Shown here piece by piece: positions 31,101-44,150 of a stretch of DNA of 64,000 bases (within the stretch, counting starts at the first letter, position 1; each line of letters begins with the position of its first letter). A program made the position numbers and the translations under genes. The notes under the pieces were generated by a model that ran no database searches, was not told the DNA's origin, and worked only from the letters and a program-made list of their open reading frames with translations. Source of the stretch: Syngnathus acus (Eukaryota > Chordata > Actinopteri > Syngnathiformes > Syngnathidae); assembly GCF_901709675.1 (NCBI RefSeq), contig NC_051088.1:10380193-10444192 (forward strand). The letters are read 5' to 3'.

Positions 31101-34100
31101 GAAGCGCTATGTAAAACCTAAGGTCATTCAAATCTGAATTTGAAGGATACACAAAACCTTAACTCCAAAATAGAACCCCTCCAGTATCGGCCGACAACCA
31201 AATGTTTTGAAAACAGGAAGTGCAATCCTTCATCAAGGGAATGAGACAGTTCACCACATAAAACTACTAATTATCAACATTAGTCCACAGTTCTAGGAAG
31301 TGATCACAGCTATGCTCTCTCTGTCTCCGTTTGCTCAGAACACACGATGATTACCGCCAAGCATCCGCCAGAAGATAAGGCCCGTCAGGCACTTCCCCTC
31401 ATATTTTGTGTCCTGCATGGCTGCCTCTTTGACAATTTGAAGTCAGCACTTGCCTTTTGCCACATTCCTGGAAATGTTGTGAGACTGTGGATGAAAAGGG
31501 TCTGTCTGAGCTTGCCCATGGTTGAACTTGGAAGTGGAAAGAGTGGAGTGGGTAAATTGATGAGTAGAGAGGAAACAGACTGTCTGGATGGCAGAGCATG
31601 GCAGATTACAGGTAGATGGAAAGAGAAGAGGATAGAATCTTGTAGAATGGGTGACGGCTGATATAAAAAATCTCTGAAATCAAACTAATTTAACCAAAGG
31701 TTTGAGGATAAGATGCTCCTTTAAAGTTGCACAAGAACTTTTTACGACCATCGGGCATGAAGCAACTGTCAAGATGAGTGTAGTATCAACGCACATATCA
31801 GATTTACCCATCATCAAAACACACAGATTGCTAATAGTCTATGTCGTCTATAGAGTCTACCCAAACAACTAAAATACACAGAAGAAACCAGCTGTTAATG
31901 CCATGTACTGAAAAAAACTTGGACTTGCCAAATTAGTGATGAATAACAAATAAATAAGCAAAATAATTGGAGATGCAATCAAAAGAGTAATTTGCCCAGG
32001 CCAAATAATTGACCTCACATTTTCTCACTGCCCGAGCTACGATATTTACGTGCATTTTGGGTGTACATGCACATTGAATTGTAATTGGGCAGTTGGGCCT
32101 GTATTGTGAATCAAGCCAAAGACATCTTTGCTGGAGTGAAAACAAATCTTTATCTATTGTAGTCATAACATCATGCAGGACGTTTCCTCTGAGCCATACA
32201 GTGATGCTATCAAATTTTAAGATAAATGTCTCAAGTAGGTTGGTGGTCTATAGTACAGTTTGCAGAAGCCCTATAAGTGATCATAGAGACTTGCAATGGT
32301 CTTGAGTGAATGTCGATGTTAAAAAAAAAAAAATTCTCACAGGTAACGCAGCGTCAATAGGCGAATGTCCAGTAGCCCCTTCGGCCTCATATTTGTAGAA
32401 GTCCAACGGCGCGCAGAAAAAGCCAGGCTCCACCTCAGAGCACTGTCGACCAATCAGATGGCTCCTGCAGTCGCACTGTCCATTCTCCATCATACATCTT
32501 CAACAAAAAAATAGATAATAATACCAACACACACAATTCAAACATTCTCAATAAATCCTCATTCTTGAGACGTAGACTTTGGATACCTGTTGTTGATGGC
32601 TCCACCAAAGTCACAATCACATTGTCTGCAACCAGCCAGGTCATTACTGAGACCCCAGTATTCAGGCTACAAAGATAGATAACAAAAAATACCGACACTT
32701 TTAATGTACATTACAAAATATGAAGAAAAAAAGCAAGACATTGAATACAGTTGGATTTTAAAAGTGAATGACAGGTACTAACCAAACACTCGTTGCAGTA
32801 GCGACCAGTGACATATCTTTTACAAGAGCAGTCGCCGCTGATCTGATCGCATGGGGCTCCCATCATAATGATGCCACGAGGATCACAGTTGCAAGCTGGT
32901 GGCAAGAAAAACATGCAGTCATAAAGAGGTTTCATTGAAAAATAAATGTCAAATCACACCAATTCCAATATCTTGGCAGGAAAAAGAAAGTGAGTAGAAA
33001 AAAAAAGATGTATACTCACGTTGGCAACCCAGAGGGTCGTTTTGGCTGAGTCCAAAATAGCCCTCCTTGCAGTCGTCACAGCGCAAGCCTTTGACGTTGT
33101 CTTTGCAGCGGCACTGTCCAGTGATCATGCCCATGTCTGGGTCGGTGTGACTGTCGCAAACGCCTCCCTCCATTGATCCCACCGGATCACAGTCACAGGC
33201 TGGTGGTCACACAAAGAATGATAAGTAAAAACGCATCCCTTTTAAACACTTTTAAAATACCTTCAAGCTTCAAACTCCGCATCTGTTTCTTTTGAAAGAA
33301 CACGTATCTTGTCCTTAATATATAAATGTAATATTTGACTCACCAACACAAACCTGGGGGTCTCTAATATCTCTATTTGGGTCTTGATAGTAGAAAGGTT
33401 TGCACATCTCACAGTTGCGTCCCATGGTGTTGTGCAAACAGACATCACATACCCCTCCGCTGATGTTGCTCGTGGCCAAATATACAGCTATGTCAAAGTG
33501 ACACTGGTTTGAGTGGCCATTGCAGTTACACTCTGTAGAATATAGGGAAAAAAAACATGTTGTTACCTACAGACTCAAAATTGTGACTTTAGGTTCTGCA
33601 GCAACCTTACCAAATAATCAGAAATAATTGGTTAAAAAACAGTAATTGGGGAAAAATGATTTTAATACACTAACACAAATAAAATGGTATCAGATGACTC
33701 GATTAATCGATGGAATAATCGATACAATAATCGATTCTAAATAATATTTGATAATGACAGCCATAATGCAGTTATATTTGATAGATTTAAATCAAAGTGA
33801 CACGGTAAGAAGTTAAAGAACTCAACATTGAGTATGAGTGCAAAAATATCAAATTAATCTTGATCTTCTTGAAACAACATCGACATAGCCCAGGTGTCAT
33901 GTCCACTACAAGATACAGCAAATGTGTATCTTCCACATATATTTCCTCTGTTAAACAACTTTTTCTTTGTTGTGTGCACCTACCTCTACAGGTATGCGGG
34001 TTTTCGGCCTCAGCCGGCCTCCATGGCAGATCGTGGTAGAAATCTTGGCAACGTTCACAGTTGAGCCCCTCTGTGTTGTGTTTGCAAACACACCGACCGT

Positions 34101-37100
34101 GGATCTGGCAAGATTGAAAAATAGGTGAATGTCAGAAGCAGGTAAAACAATGGCTACGAGCCAAAAGACTAGTACCAAGCCAAAAACACAGGCCAATCTT
34201 AACCATGTCCATCCATCTCAATGGATTTGGAAAGTAATGGAGTGCAGGACATTATTGTTCAACTCAAATCCCGTAGAGGGCAGTAATGCGAATTGAAAAA
34301 TAAGTGTCAACTGCCCCTCAAGCTTTTTTTCACTGGAGCTCCATCTGCTAGATCTGAAGTGTCAATGCCCCATTTTCAAACTGTCCAACAACATTTGATT
34401 CATTTTATTTTGTGTAAACCTGCTGCCTACCAACCAAACAATCACCACAGTGTATCCCACTGTGCATTTTACAATTCTTATCTATTCATGTACCATAAAA
34501 ATTGTTAAGCAAAGTCATCAGGTTTGTATAGTGTCAGCTGACATGAAACTGTTAACTGTCTTTTAAATGACACTGAATTGATGACAAAAACTAGAGAGAT
34601 GCTATTTTGGGGCCATGTTGAGTTGTTGTTACAAACATACAAAATTTTAATCTAGTAAAACTTATCTGAATTCCGCATACAATTAGCTAATTGAAGAACA
34701 AAAAGAATTGCAATCCCACCATTCCGTTGGCTCGGATATCAACCCCTGGCACTGGGGCGCACTCCGAGGCGTGTCCGTAACAGAAGCAGCTCCCTCTGAC
34801 AACCAGCTCGTAGATAGCGTAGTAATATTTTTGAAGGACGTCAGAACGTCGGTCTAAAAGGTCGTCCCCCAGAGTGTTCAACTTTGTGAAGTTAATGCGC
34901 AGGTTGGTGATTCGCAGGAGCTCTAGTCAAGATAAAGATGAAACATTCTTTGATACTATGTTTACCTGCATGTTTAACGTTTTTTGTTAAGCTACCTTGA
35001 ATGTCCAAGCTGTAGGGGTCTTTCACATGAATGGCAGGATCCAACACTTTATAAATGACCTTGGATGGGAAGAAAAATAGGTCAAGAGAGAATTCAATTC
35101 ATTTGGGAGTGAAGAAAAGCTCCTATTCTGAATAAAGGAAATGCTTCTATCATGATGTTGTCGCTACCCATGTACGATAAACTGATTCTGTTAAGTCTGA
35201 ATTGTAAATGTGCTACATTTAGCTTCTCATCCATCTGCTTTGTCTGATTTTCCTGCATAATGACCACGATGAGATGAGTGCAACATTATACCTCCCCATT
35301 GGTGGAGGGCTCAATGTCAGAGTAGCGTTCTTCGCAGATGACGTCGTTAATGTGGTGCAGGCCATTTGAGGAGATACCAGGAAAGGTCCTGGTGCAGTTG
35401 GAGGCAAAGTAGCGGTAGGGACGCCACGTTCGACCGAAATCAGCAGAACGCTCAATGATCATAGCTGCGGGACGGAAGGTCTGTCAAAGAAAACAGGAAA
35501 GATTTGAAATTTGTCTGCACACTTCTGATTTGTCGTCCAGTTCGATTGAGACAGCAATCACGTGTACCTTGAACTTCATAATTAAATGCGTGAAGTGGAA
35601 TTCGGCCTCCAGGTTAAGTCGAATGCTGACAATTTCCTCTCCTGTGGAAGAAACAACTGTTAGGACATCACTGTTGGGCAAACTTTGAAATATTCTCTCA
35701 GGCAAGGGCTTACAGGAAGTACTTTGCACAACATTTGAGAGCATCATTTAAGATACACCCCAAGTGACAGCTTTAAAACACACACCGTTAGCAGACTGCC
35801 ACCACGTGTTGTCACCGTTGCTGTCCATGAGGTAAATCACGTTCTCGATGCGGTGGCTGTTTCTGTGTCGGTTCGGGTCATACGGATGCCGGGAGTTACA
35901 CTCGAAACATTTGTCCGACTCCTGTTGAGGTAGGAAAAATGCATTTGCGCTCTTAGTTAATGTTTTTGTCTGCCGTCATCTACAGACGTGTGAATGAAAG
36001 AAAATATTGAGTGTCAGGAAAGATGTACTATATAGATGGAAGAATACAATTAAGATGTGTTCAAATATGTTTGTCCGAGTAGCTGTGCATATCATTGTGT
36101 CCCATTCATTTATTTCCAACAGCAGTATTGGATTGTCCAAGAATGCAGCAGTGTAATTCCATCTTAATACAAGTATGCATCAATAGAAGAGGAATGGAGA
36201 GGCCATGGGAAAAACACAACAATGTGGAGTCTGAATAAAGATGTGTGTGGCAGAGGTTCACAACAAATAGAGGTGCGAGGCAGGAGGGTGCAGGTGAATG
36301 ATGTTGGCATGCAAGTGGAAAAGGTTCTCAGCAGTTGGAGACAAAGAGTGGGCCTGCAGAGAGCAAGGGGGCATGGTGAGGTAGGTAGGCGGCAAAGGGG
36401 TGCCTCTGGGAAGGGGGGCCATGAAGAGGGGAGCTGAGTAGATGAGGCTGGCACGGAGAAGCACTGGAATCCAGACTCGAGGGTCTTAATTAGGTTGCTG
36501 TCAGAAATGATTATGACTAGTTAAGATGCTAAAGTTTTGGCCATTTCCTTGCATGAATAATGTGCCTTGTGTCCAATGACAATTGATTTTGCAGGACATG
36601 GTTCAAATAGCAACATTGGGATACCAAGGTAGCAGCTTTGTAAAAAGAAAAAAAGAAAAGAAGATTGGATGGCATTTTAACCAAGTGTGGATAGAAATCT
36701 GATGTTTTGAATATATTTAGTATGACACGACCACTCGTTATTAAAGAGAAGGAGGATACATAATATTTTTACGACAACAAATGATCTGAACGTTTCGAAA
36801 CTGTAGCAAAAATTACAACAAAGAAGCTTTAATGTGATAACATGGGGTGTAAAGTGTTAAAGAACTAATTAGTCTCAGTTTCATGGTCCATGTTGTATCT
36901 TTCAATGCTTTGGAATGAATGAGCTGCCTCCAATCATGTGCTCCTGGTAGTACTGAGAAAGTAATTGAATTTGAATAAGAGTAAGCTGTGTGGCTTTAAA
37001 TCTCTCTCGCTTCATTTGCGCTCGCTCTCACTCTTTCTCTCTCACTCTTGCTCTTTTACTCTTGCTCTCTACTCCAAGCCCTTATTCATGCCCAATTAGT

Positions 37101-40100
37101 GAAGGTTGATCAGCTTTCTGTCGCAACAAAACATTGATGTAAGTCTAATGTTAATTTGAAATGCTTTCCAGAAAAGGTGCCATTAAGTTTTCTCGTTAGA
37201 TCAGCTCACAATATGGGAGAAAACCAACTCACTCATTTGGAGAACATGCACGGTGGGGCTGGAATTCGAAATCCCGAAGGTCGGAACTGTGACGCAAACA
37301 TGCAAACTGCGCTGCCCTCTACCTGGCCTGTCCTAACCTGAAATGCTCCTTGTCTTTGAGGCCCCTTTAAAAAGTCATCAACTCAACTGGATTAATAGCA
37401 GAACCTCTTCTCAGATACAACAATGGAATCTGACCTTATTGGGAAAAGGAAATCATTCATGTCAAGCTCACATTAGTGATGACCTCTCTTGGACATTTTA
37501 ACACAGACACTTAAGTTAGTTCCTGACAAAGGTCTACACCTGGATTCGTGGTGTGACAGGTTGTCACCATATCCTGACCCCGAGAGTCACAAAGGGCATC
37601 TGGAATCAGGGTCTCACGTCAATCTTGTTCACCTGGAGGCATCGAGGTGCAAGTATGTACTTGCGTAGCAAACAGATGTATGTATACAACGCGCCCATGA
37701 TGAAACACGTCAAGCGTGGTTTAAAGAAAAGAAAAAACATAGAACTAAAGCCGCACGCCGGATGGGCTAGAGTAGACTCATCAATCGATTTTTATGATCG
37801 AGGGATCACGTAGGGAAAAAACGTGTCACTTGAAACACGGAAATCATAAAAACTGCAACGAACTGAAACGTTTACCAAGAGCAAACAAAGAAGCATAGTT
37901 TGTTTTTATATACGGTATGTGTAACACATACTGAAAGGTTGAGCAGGTGAGTGAAAGCCCCGCTTATGGGAAAAAAACCCCGAAGATGGACAAGTGGAGA
38001 TGACAAGGAACAAAAGAGAGAACCAACATAGCATTGACAACACAGGTGGTAAAAGACAAGGAAGTAAAAGACGTCGGGAAAAATTTAAGTGTGACCTGGA
38101 GATGGCTGACAATGCAGTAATGCTCTGGACCGTCCAGCCCACAAGTGGAGGTGGCACTCAGGTTCACAGCACGCCCAATCAAGAGGTTTCCCGTGGCAGG
38201 GTAGCAACTCCCGTCCGTGCAGCCATGTGGGCTTGATGGCAGGTCTTGTCCAGACACACATGAGGCTGGAGATAGAGGAGCATGAGTGAAGTCAGATCTG
38301 ATTTATGTTTCATACAAGGTGCAGAATCAATTGATTGTTAAAATTAGGTGGAATTGAGGTGCCTATGAACTTATCCCGACTGACCGATTGAATCATGAAA
38401 TGTGTAGAATGCTCACATGATTCAAGAGTGGCACAGTTGTAGAGTTGTCAAAATGAATCGATTAATCGAAAAGTAGTCGATTATCAAATTACTCAACAAC
38501 TCTTGTTAATAATCAAGTAATTGCTCAGAGCCATTTTTTAACTTAGAAATGTCCAAGTTCTCTCAATGGTAATTTATTCATTATTTTTTTGAGTCATTCA
38601 TGAAAACAAACAGATAATCTTTTGTGTATAATCGAAACATTTGCAAACATTGTTTAATTGTTATTGACTTGTTTTTATCACTAAACAATACCAAAAAACA
38701 AAAGTAAATTGGAAAAATAGGTTTTGGGATCAATTTTCATACAGAACAAGATTTTTATTTGATTATTCAATTAATCGATGGAATGATCAATGGAATAATC
38801 GATTCTAGAAATATTCCATAGTGACAGCCTTCTACAGTTGTGTACATTTATTTTTGCACATTGTACATATGCATCATCCGCAAAACCATATTGCTTATCA
38901 CGTTCAAGGTTGATGAGAAAGTAAAGGAAAGGAAACAAAATAACAAACGGGTCTGCTGACAGGTAGAACAATGAGTTTCAGTCATTTGGGCCTGGCAGTG
39001 AAAATGCATTCTTAGTGTGGCGAAAACTCTGGCCAGGACGTTACAATTTTTGAAGATTGTTTTCCTGGGTTGATAAAGTATGGACAATGTCTCTAATTTT
39101 GGACACAGTCTGATACTAGAATGTAATTGCTTTAACGGACTTCAGCATGAAACAACTCTTCTGCTCCATGTAAACGCTCGCTATGCACCAGTGAATCGCA
39201 GGTCTCACCGACGAGAGGGAGCAACATGTCCATTTGGTAACTAATGACAAAACAAAATGGTGGATGTGACCCGGTTCCAGAATCACTTGTATGAACAACA
39301 AATAAGAAGACAGCTGAGTGAGGTGACAGTGATGTATGGGGTCTTTTCAACCTGTTGATCTATGAGGAAGAAAAAAAACACAACAGACCTGCAACATGCT
39401 GAGGCTTGCTCGCAAAGATTGGAAAAGTTCAAAGTGCATCCCAAAAAATAACATTATCATTAGCAGATGAAAACTGTACGTAATGTTAAATTTTGAATAA
39501 ATCACTCAACTTTGCTTCTGCATTAGCAAACTCATTCTAAATGAATGCAGCTACTTCGCTCAAGGTGGTCAGACATTTTTTTTCAGCTGGTCCCACATCT
39601 CTTTGCAGATTCTGTCTAGACCCTTTAACAGGTCGTAGCTTCAGATCAGCCTGTTGCATTTTGGACAGGATTAACGTCTGGGGACAGCGAGCCACCCCGT
39701 GACCTTAATGTGATTCTTCTTGAGCCATTCTTTTGTTGCATTGCCCGTATGTTTTGGGTCAAATTCACGCTGAAAGATCCGTTGACAACCGCTCTTCAGT
39801 TCTTTAAATAGCCCCATCCATCGGCACCTTTCTACAAATTGCGCTCGAGCCTAATTATTTACCCTTAAAATAAATCTGATGTTTGTTTTTTTTTGTTTTA
39901 ACAAAAAGCTGGTTTCTGATTTTTTTTTCCCCCATGGTTAACACATTCCTGTGGAACGACAAAGACATTATTTATTTATTTATTCATTCATTCATTCATT
40001 CATTCATTCATTCATTCATTCATTCAGGCAAATTGATGCACGTCAAACTTCGCCTGTGACAGGCTAAAAAAATCACATTAATGAAGCTATTCTTTGTTGA

Positions 40101-41539
40101 AAGTACATCCATATTTCTTTTCTTTCTTATTTTCTTTAATGTTATAAGGATACTACATCAATTTTATAGATAAATGATACTATTTATCATTGCGTCTGCA
40201 AATTGGGGAGGACGAAATGTTTTCTTTTACCTTGGCGGGCGTAACAGAAAATAATTGCGAAGCACTGTTGTACACACAATCCTTTATCATTTAAAAGGTA
40301 ATCCCAAATATTCTGAAATGTTTAACATCACATAAAAGTGTTAGACACACTTTGAACAGGAAGAATTATAGTTTAGACTGAAAAGATTGACATTTTTTAG
40401 CCACAATCCCTTTGCCAAAACTCCGAACAAGGCCACTCCGATTGCCAAAGAACTCAAAAGAAGGACCAAAGCAAGCCTGTTGGAACAACAAGGTCATTGA
40501 CAGCTGGTTTACAAGTGTGTTATTAGAGTGTAGGATGAGGCAATGAAACGCACACACACGTACACAAAGAAGAAGAATGACAGGTAAACACACCCCTAGG
40601 CATCCAATTTCCCTCCGGTATACGATGCACTACGGCAGGAATGCAGGGACAGGATGGAAAATGTTACTTATTAACGGAAACATTCCAGGTGTCAACGTGG
40701 CTGTGAATGACTGCCAATACACCTCTTTGCAACACTTTCTTTGCAGCTCAAGCAGAGCAAGGAAGCTGGCAGGAATGTACACACTCATCACCTTATCCAT
40801 CAATATATTCAATACCGGTAATTTCTTACAGACCTCAATCCATAATTTCTATTATTTTTGAAAAGGTTTAATGGAGACTAAGTTTAAGGCCACTTGCACA
40901 TTGGGCAACATTCAGGAGCGTAAAGGCTCAGTGTTATCATATGACAATAAAAGCAATACGAGACAAGGACAGGTATTGTACCTCATTGATCCATATATCA
41001 TTTATTACCAACAATTAAAATAAAAATCTACACAAGGATCGCTGAAGTTTTGTACTGCTGATATCGTACAATTCAGAAATACGGAAAATTTTCCACCTAA
41101 GATTTGTCTGTCAGGCATGACGAGATGTGTGACGTTATGATATTGCACGGAGGTTCGCTAACTGCTGCCACCGCTACCACTGGATTGCCAGTAGCACAAT
41201 TTGAACCCACAAAGACTGAAAAACATTTAGATATAGTTGACTAAAACTTGGGATCTCAAAACAATAATAAAAAAATCCTCTTATTTTAATTTGCATCATC
41301 ATTTGATATTTTTCCTCCGCAGATTAAATGTCATTCAAAGGATAGTTGACAGCAAACAACTTCTAAACCTAGCTTAACAATTTTTTGAAAACTGACAAAT
41401 TGTGATAAAGAATGAAGGACAGATTCTTCTTTAAAGCACTTCTAATTCTAAGAAACAAATGTGAACGAAAAAAAAGGCATTTGTACTCACCTAGCATGAA
41501 GATCATCAGATACAAAGCCATGATGGTCATCAGCACCAT
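22191..41539 (-). CDS. lamb2: Laminin subunit beta-2
   Basis: Secreted beta chain of basement-membrane laminin heterotrimers. Thirty-three coding exons join in phase to 1800 residues (human LAMB2 1798): 41491-41539, 38096-38265, 35786-35921, 35568-35641, 35292-35480, 34996-35059, 34720-34922, 33984-34104, 33344-33532, 33020-33199, 32783-32895, 32587-32666, 32341-32497, 30372-30533, 30157-30278, 28953-29073, 28525-28717, 28304-28447, 27890-28121, 27651-27814, 27348-27572, 26872-27086, 26696-26792, 25611-25983, 25176-25360, 24817-25064, 24524-24739, 24314-24452, 23770-23977, 23249-23402, 23011-23187, 22653-22818, 22191-22327. Order: signal peptide (about 1-22), LN domain (about 35-275, [29 protein letters not shown]), LE repeats, laminin IV-type B domain (about 550-775), second LE block (about 780-1190), coiled coil, Cys-rich beta-knob (about 1403-1436), coiled coil, and a C-terminal Cys (YGSCS) for the gamma-chain bond. 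The beta-2 name rests on length and neighbours; LAMB1 is close in sequence. Confidence 0.95.
25425..25500. repeat. Short fish repeat ('ggatcaccaatcctggtcctcagggtcctgc')-type fragment
   Basis: A fragment in a lamb2 intron with the phrases ccaatcctggtcctca and cacacctgatcc, which I recognise from a common dispersed DNA element of fish. Only about 75 bases are recognisable. Confidence 0.45.
29074..30156. other. lamb2 intron between the two halves of the laminin IV domain
   Basis: AT-rich 1.1-kb intron. I see no coding sequence, clear repeat ends or RNA gene in it. Confidence 0.6.
30534..32340. other. lamb2 intron (1.8 kb)
   Basis: This intron separates the last LE exon of the N-terminal arm from the laminin IV domain exons. 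It contains poly-T runs but no recognisable gene or element. Open frames in it (for example at 31347-31661) have no family resemblance. Confidence 0.6.
33640..33775. repeat. Fragment of an ATCGATTAATCGAT-type repeat in a lamb2 intron
   Basis: The text gactcgattaatcgatgg, gataatcg-type units and the ending atttgataatgacagccat match the right-hand end of the element at 38430-38826 in another intron of the same gene. The left part is not recognisable. Confidence 0.55.
35922..38095. other. lamb2 intron within the LN domain (2.2 kb)
   Basis: A G-rich/A-rich stretch at 36180-36450 has purine bias (gaggcagg, gtaggtaggc), and a (CTCTNTCTCA)-like pyrimidine run lies at 37010-37070. A fragment of the fish repeat also found at 48.5 kb is at 37205-37330. 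No gene is seen. Confidence 0.5.
37205..37330. repeat. Fragment of the 'ggagaacatgca...' fish repeat
   Basis: Phrases such as gggagaaaaccaac, ggagaacatgcacggtg and ggaattcgaaatcccgaag are a decayed copy of the repeat seen at 48474-48765, in the same orientation. Confidence 0.5.
38430..38826. mobile_element. MITE-like element with ATCGATT-rich ends
   Basis: The left end contains gttgtcaaaatgaatcgatt followed by aatcg units; the right end, read inward, starts ggctgtcactatgg and then ctagaatcgattattccat. The ends share a TGTCA...ATCGATTA pattern and so look like diverged inverted repeats. The related fragment at 33640-33775 supports a dispersed family. I cannot place a target duplication. Confidence 0.5.
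39968..40026. repeat. (ATTT)n/(ATTC)n microsatellite
   Basis: About three ATTT units run into about twelve ATTC units, inside a lamb2 intron. Confidence 0.95.
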
Positions 41540-41573
41540 TGGACACGCAAAGAGCAAAATAAGCAATCTGGAT
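41491..41573 (-). CDS. lamb2: lamb2 first coding exon (signal peptide)
   Basis: An 83-nt exon with acceptor tttgttgtcag and donor CTAG|gtgagt. Its first ATG opens [16 protein letters not shown] and ends in phase 1. The next exon (38265 downward) starts CC TCA TGT, so the junction reads ...[12 protein letters not shown], a good signal peptide with a cleavage site before QD and the conserved Cys-rich start of the LN domain. The link is inferred from phase and signal-peptide logic; no other 5' candidate in the intron fits. Only 16 codons sit in this exon, so gene predictors could miss it. Confidence 0.85.
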
Positions 41574-43063
41574 CTGACAACAAACAGACAGAAAGAGAGA
41601 AACACATTTAATCTTGTGGTAAGAATCTCAATGTAATTTCAAGTGTTAGGTGCTCCTTGAGAACTCTACCAAAATGTTATTTATTTACCAAACAAACTCA
41701 TTTTGATCAACACCGTCTTTTAAATAAATGTAAAGAAAACTTCTGGGTGTGGTGTTTTGAACTCCTAACATCAGTTCAGGTGCAGACGAACTTTGACCTG
41801 CAATTAGTCTTGAACCGGGAACCAAGGTCAAGTTCTTACAAGCTGAGCTACGACTGGCCCGTGCTTAACAACCCAATATCCATTTTACTGCTTTGTGAAG
41901 TACTATGATACAACCCGGTACAATCTACTTGTTCATTTGAGCTGATCCAATTAGCCAGTTCAGCACAGCCAGTTCTCATAAATGTTGTCAAGTTTCTGTA
42001 TTGTACCCTTCCAGGTGCAATGCTCCAGTTTCATCTGGCACAGTGAACAAGCAACCTTATTGTTGCTATTTTAGGTCAGATATCTTTCAAGGTCTTTCAA
42101 AAAAAAAAAAGTTGAAGATTAGTTTGTTGTTAAATTGCTGGAGTGCTCAAAAGGGAACAAACTTTGGCCATCTGGAGCAAGATATAAATGTGAGCATGGC
42201 TTTTTTCTCTCTGGTTTCTGAACATGCATGAAAATATTTTCACATTGTTATTAATCTGAAAACAGCCAAGAGTAGCCAACAGTGGGCAATTATGCTCATT
42301 GCTGTGCTGAAGCTGCATGAAAGTGTCGTGCATCTTGCGAGCAAAGGGCCTCTTGTATGCACAGGCTCTGCAAACACAGGGGCGTCCACATTGAATGGGG
42401 CAGAATATGTGTGCGCACGTGTGGAAACACAAAATGACAGGCGAGAACAAGCATGTTGCACGTCTCACATCATGAACTCCAATTGTGGTGATAGAAATGC
42501 CACAGGAAAATAAAAAATGACACTATAAGGCGTTACTCAGATGTAAGAGCACTTTGCTGTCATATAAATTACTCGATACATGTCCAAATGACTTTTAAAA
42601 ACTCATTCATAAATCTAGCAGATCATACCATAACTTGATATGCCACAACTACACTCCCTCGTGGCTGTGAGCAATATAGCGATGAAATTAGAGCAATCTG
42701 ATTGGATGCCGGTGACAAGGCGTTACTCATTTTCTGTCCACTGTTTTCACCTTCAAAGTCAAGTCCAAGAATTAGTGATGTGTTATGGCAGTAAAATATA
42801 AACCAACATTAGCTTGTCTCTCAGCATTGGTGACAAATCAGATCACTCAATGAAATTACACAAATGCCATCTGCACTACTGATCTGCACACTAGTTACAA
42901 TTTAACCAACTACACATCTAGTAACAGTTTAGCCCAAGTGGAGCAACAGTGGTGATGCTTCACCTTCAACCTTTACTCCCAGCACAAGTGCATTAAAAAA
43001 AAAAAAAAGCACAGAAACAATAAAACAAGTCATCATGAGAGTTCCCAAGTGATTCATACTCAC

Positions 43064-43340
43064 GTTTGGTCTCCTCACAATTTAGAACCATTCACTCAAA
43101 TTCTCCGCCATGTACAGCCTGGTGTGTGTGTTTACGCATGCATGCACATGTGATGCAGCAGAAAGTGTAAAACAAACTTGAGGGTGCTACCGGCGCCGGC
43201 GGCGGTGTAAAAACAGAGGGAAAAGCCCGGGGCCAATCGGAGCTCCCGAGAGTTGGTTTCTCTCCGCCCTCCGCCTCGCCCTCCCTGGTTTTCTCCGGCC
43301 GGCTGCCTCGTCACTGGGGCACTGGGGTGAATGGACAGCT
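43064..43340 (-). other. lamb2: Candidate untranslated first exon/promoter of lamb2 (proximal)
   Basis: A second minus-strand donor (CCAAAC|gtgagtatg) follows a GC-rich, CpG-bearing block (about 43190-43340: ccggcgccggcggcgg). In this leader there are short upstream frames, including ATGGCGGAGAATTTGAG that stops after eight codons. It lies 1.5 kb upstream of the signal-peptide exon. It competes with the distal candidate as the lamb2 first exon; both may be used. Confidence 0.4.
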
Positions 43341-43679
43341 ATTATTATTCTAATTGCACTGTCACTCTGCGGGCCACTGGTTGAAAGAGGGGAACGGTCT
43401 CCAGGCTGTTGGAATGCACCACCCCTTTCTTCTGGACTCGCAGGGAGAGTGAAGAGGCAAGGGAGGTAGAGAGCAGGCCAGAGAGGCCAGAGAGAGAGCA
43501 CGAGAGGGAGAATGACAAGCGACGAGTGCTATGGACAAAGGGGCTGTTTAGATAATGTCCATATGTACAGTGGAATTTTTCAAGCGTACACTTATAATTT
43601 GTTTTACCAGTCCACATAAAAAGCATTTCCAGGCTGTCAAATACATGATGCAACAGGTGTCACCGTTGTCAAACTACTT

Positions 43680-44150
43680 TATCGAGTCGAATCAGAATCC
43701 CACTGAATCAAATCGCTTCACTTTAAAATGAACCATCCTGGTATCGACTCCGTGTATCTTTTTTTTTTAGTGGAGGGATGCACACCACTGAGTATTAGAG
43801 GTGTAACAAAAAACGACTCGAAACGGAAAATCAGTTTGGATATGACGAACTGAAACAAACTGTTACATTTTTAAAATAGTTGAATCCTTGAATCGTATCA
43901 CTCACCATGTATCAAGATATTAATCAAATTGTCTCTTATGAGAGTTGTTCACCAGATATACTAACTTGTTTTGATGTTTTTTTGAATTAATTAACTTGGA
44001 TAGTTTTATAAAGCTTTTGCATGTTGTTGCATACATGACAACCATACCAAATTGAATCGTAATCCCACTGACATGAACAAAATGTAATCATTACATTTTT
44101 TAAAAATCATTACATCCTTGAAACATATTGTACCTCAAGTATCGAGAGAT
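43680..44150. repeat. Diverged dispersed repeat ('gaatcgtatcac', 'gtatcgagagatg')
   Basis: Repeated phrases of the type atcgagtcgaatc, ttgaatcgtatcactc, ttgaaacatattgtacctc and tatcgagagatgtac recur along the segment, suggesting one or two decayed copies of a 'gtatcgaatc' fish repeat. Limits are approximate. Confidence 0.35.

Larger units (their letters stand above)
38266..41490. other. lamb2 intron after the signal-peptide exon
   Basis: 3.2-kb intron with the ATCGATTAATCGA-type element (38430-38826), an (ATTC)n microsatellite (39968-40026) and AT-rich unique sequence. No other gene is supported. Confidence 0.6.

Noticed and set aside
36180-36460. Purine-rich open frames on both strands
   Set aside because: Low-complexity G/A-rich intron sequence inside lamb2; no homology or splice logic.
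40366-40500. Short hydrophobic frame ([20 protein letters not shown]) after an acceptor-like site on the minus strand
   Set aside because: It looked like a membrane exon, but its phase does not fit lamb2, no downstream donor or partner exon was found, and the lamb2 signal-peptide exon at 41491 joins perfectly without it.
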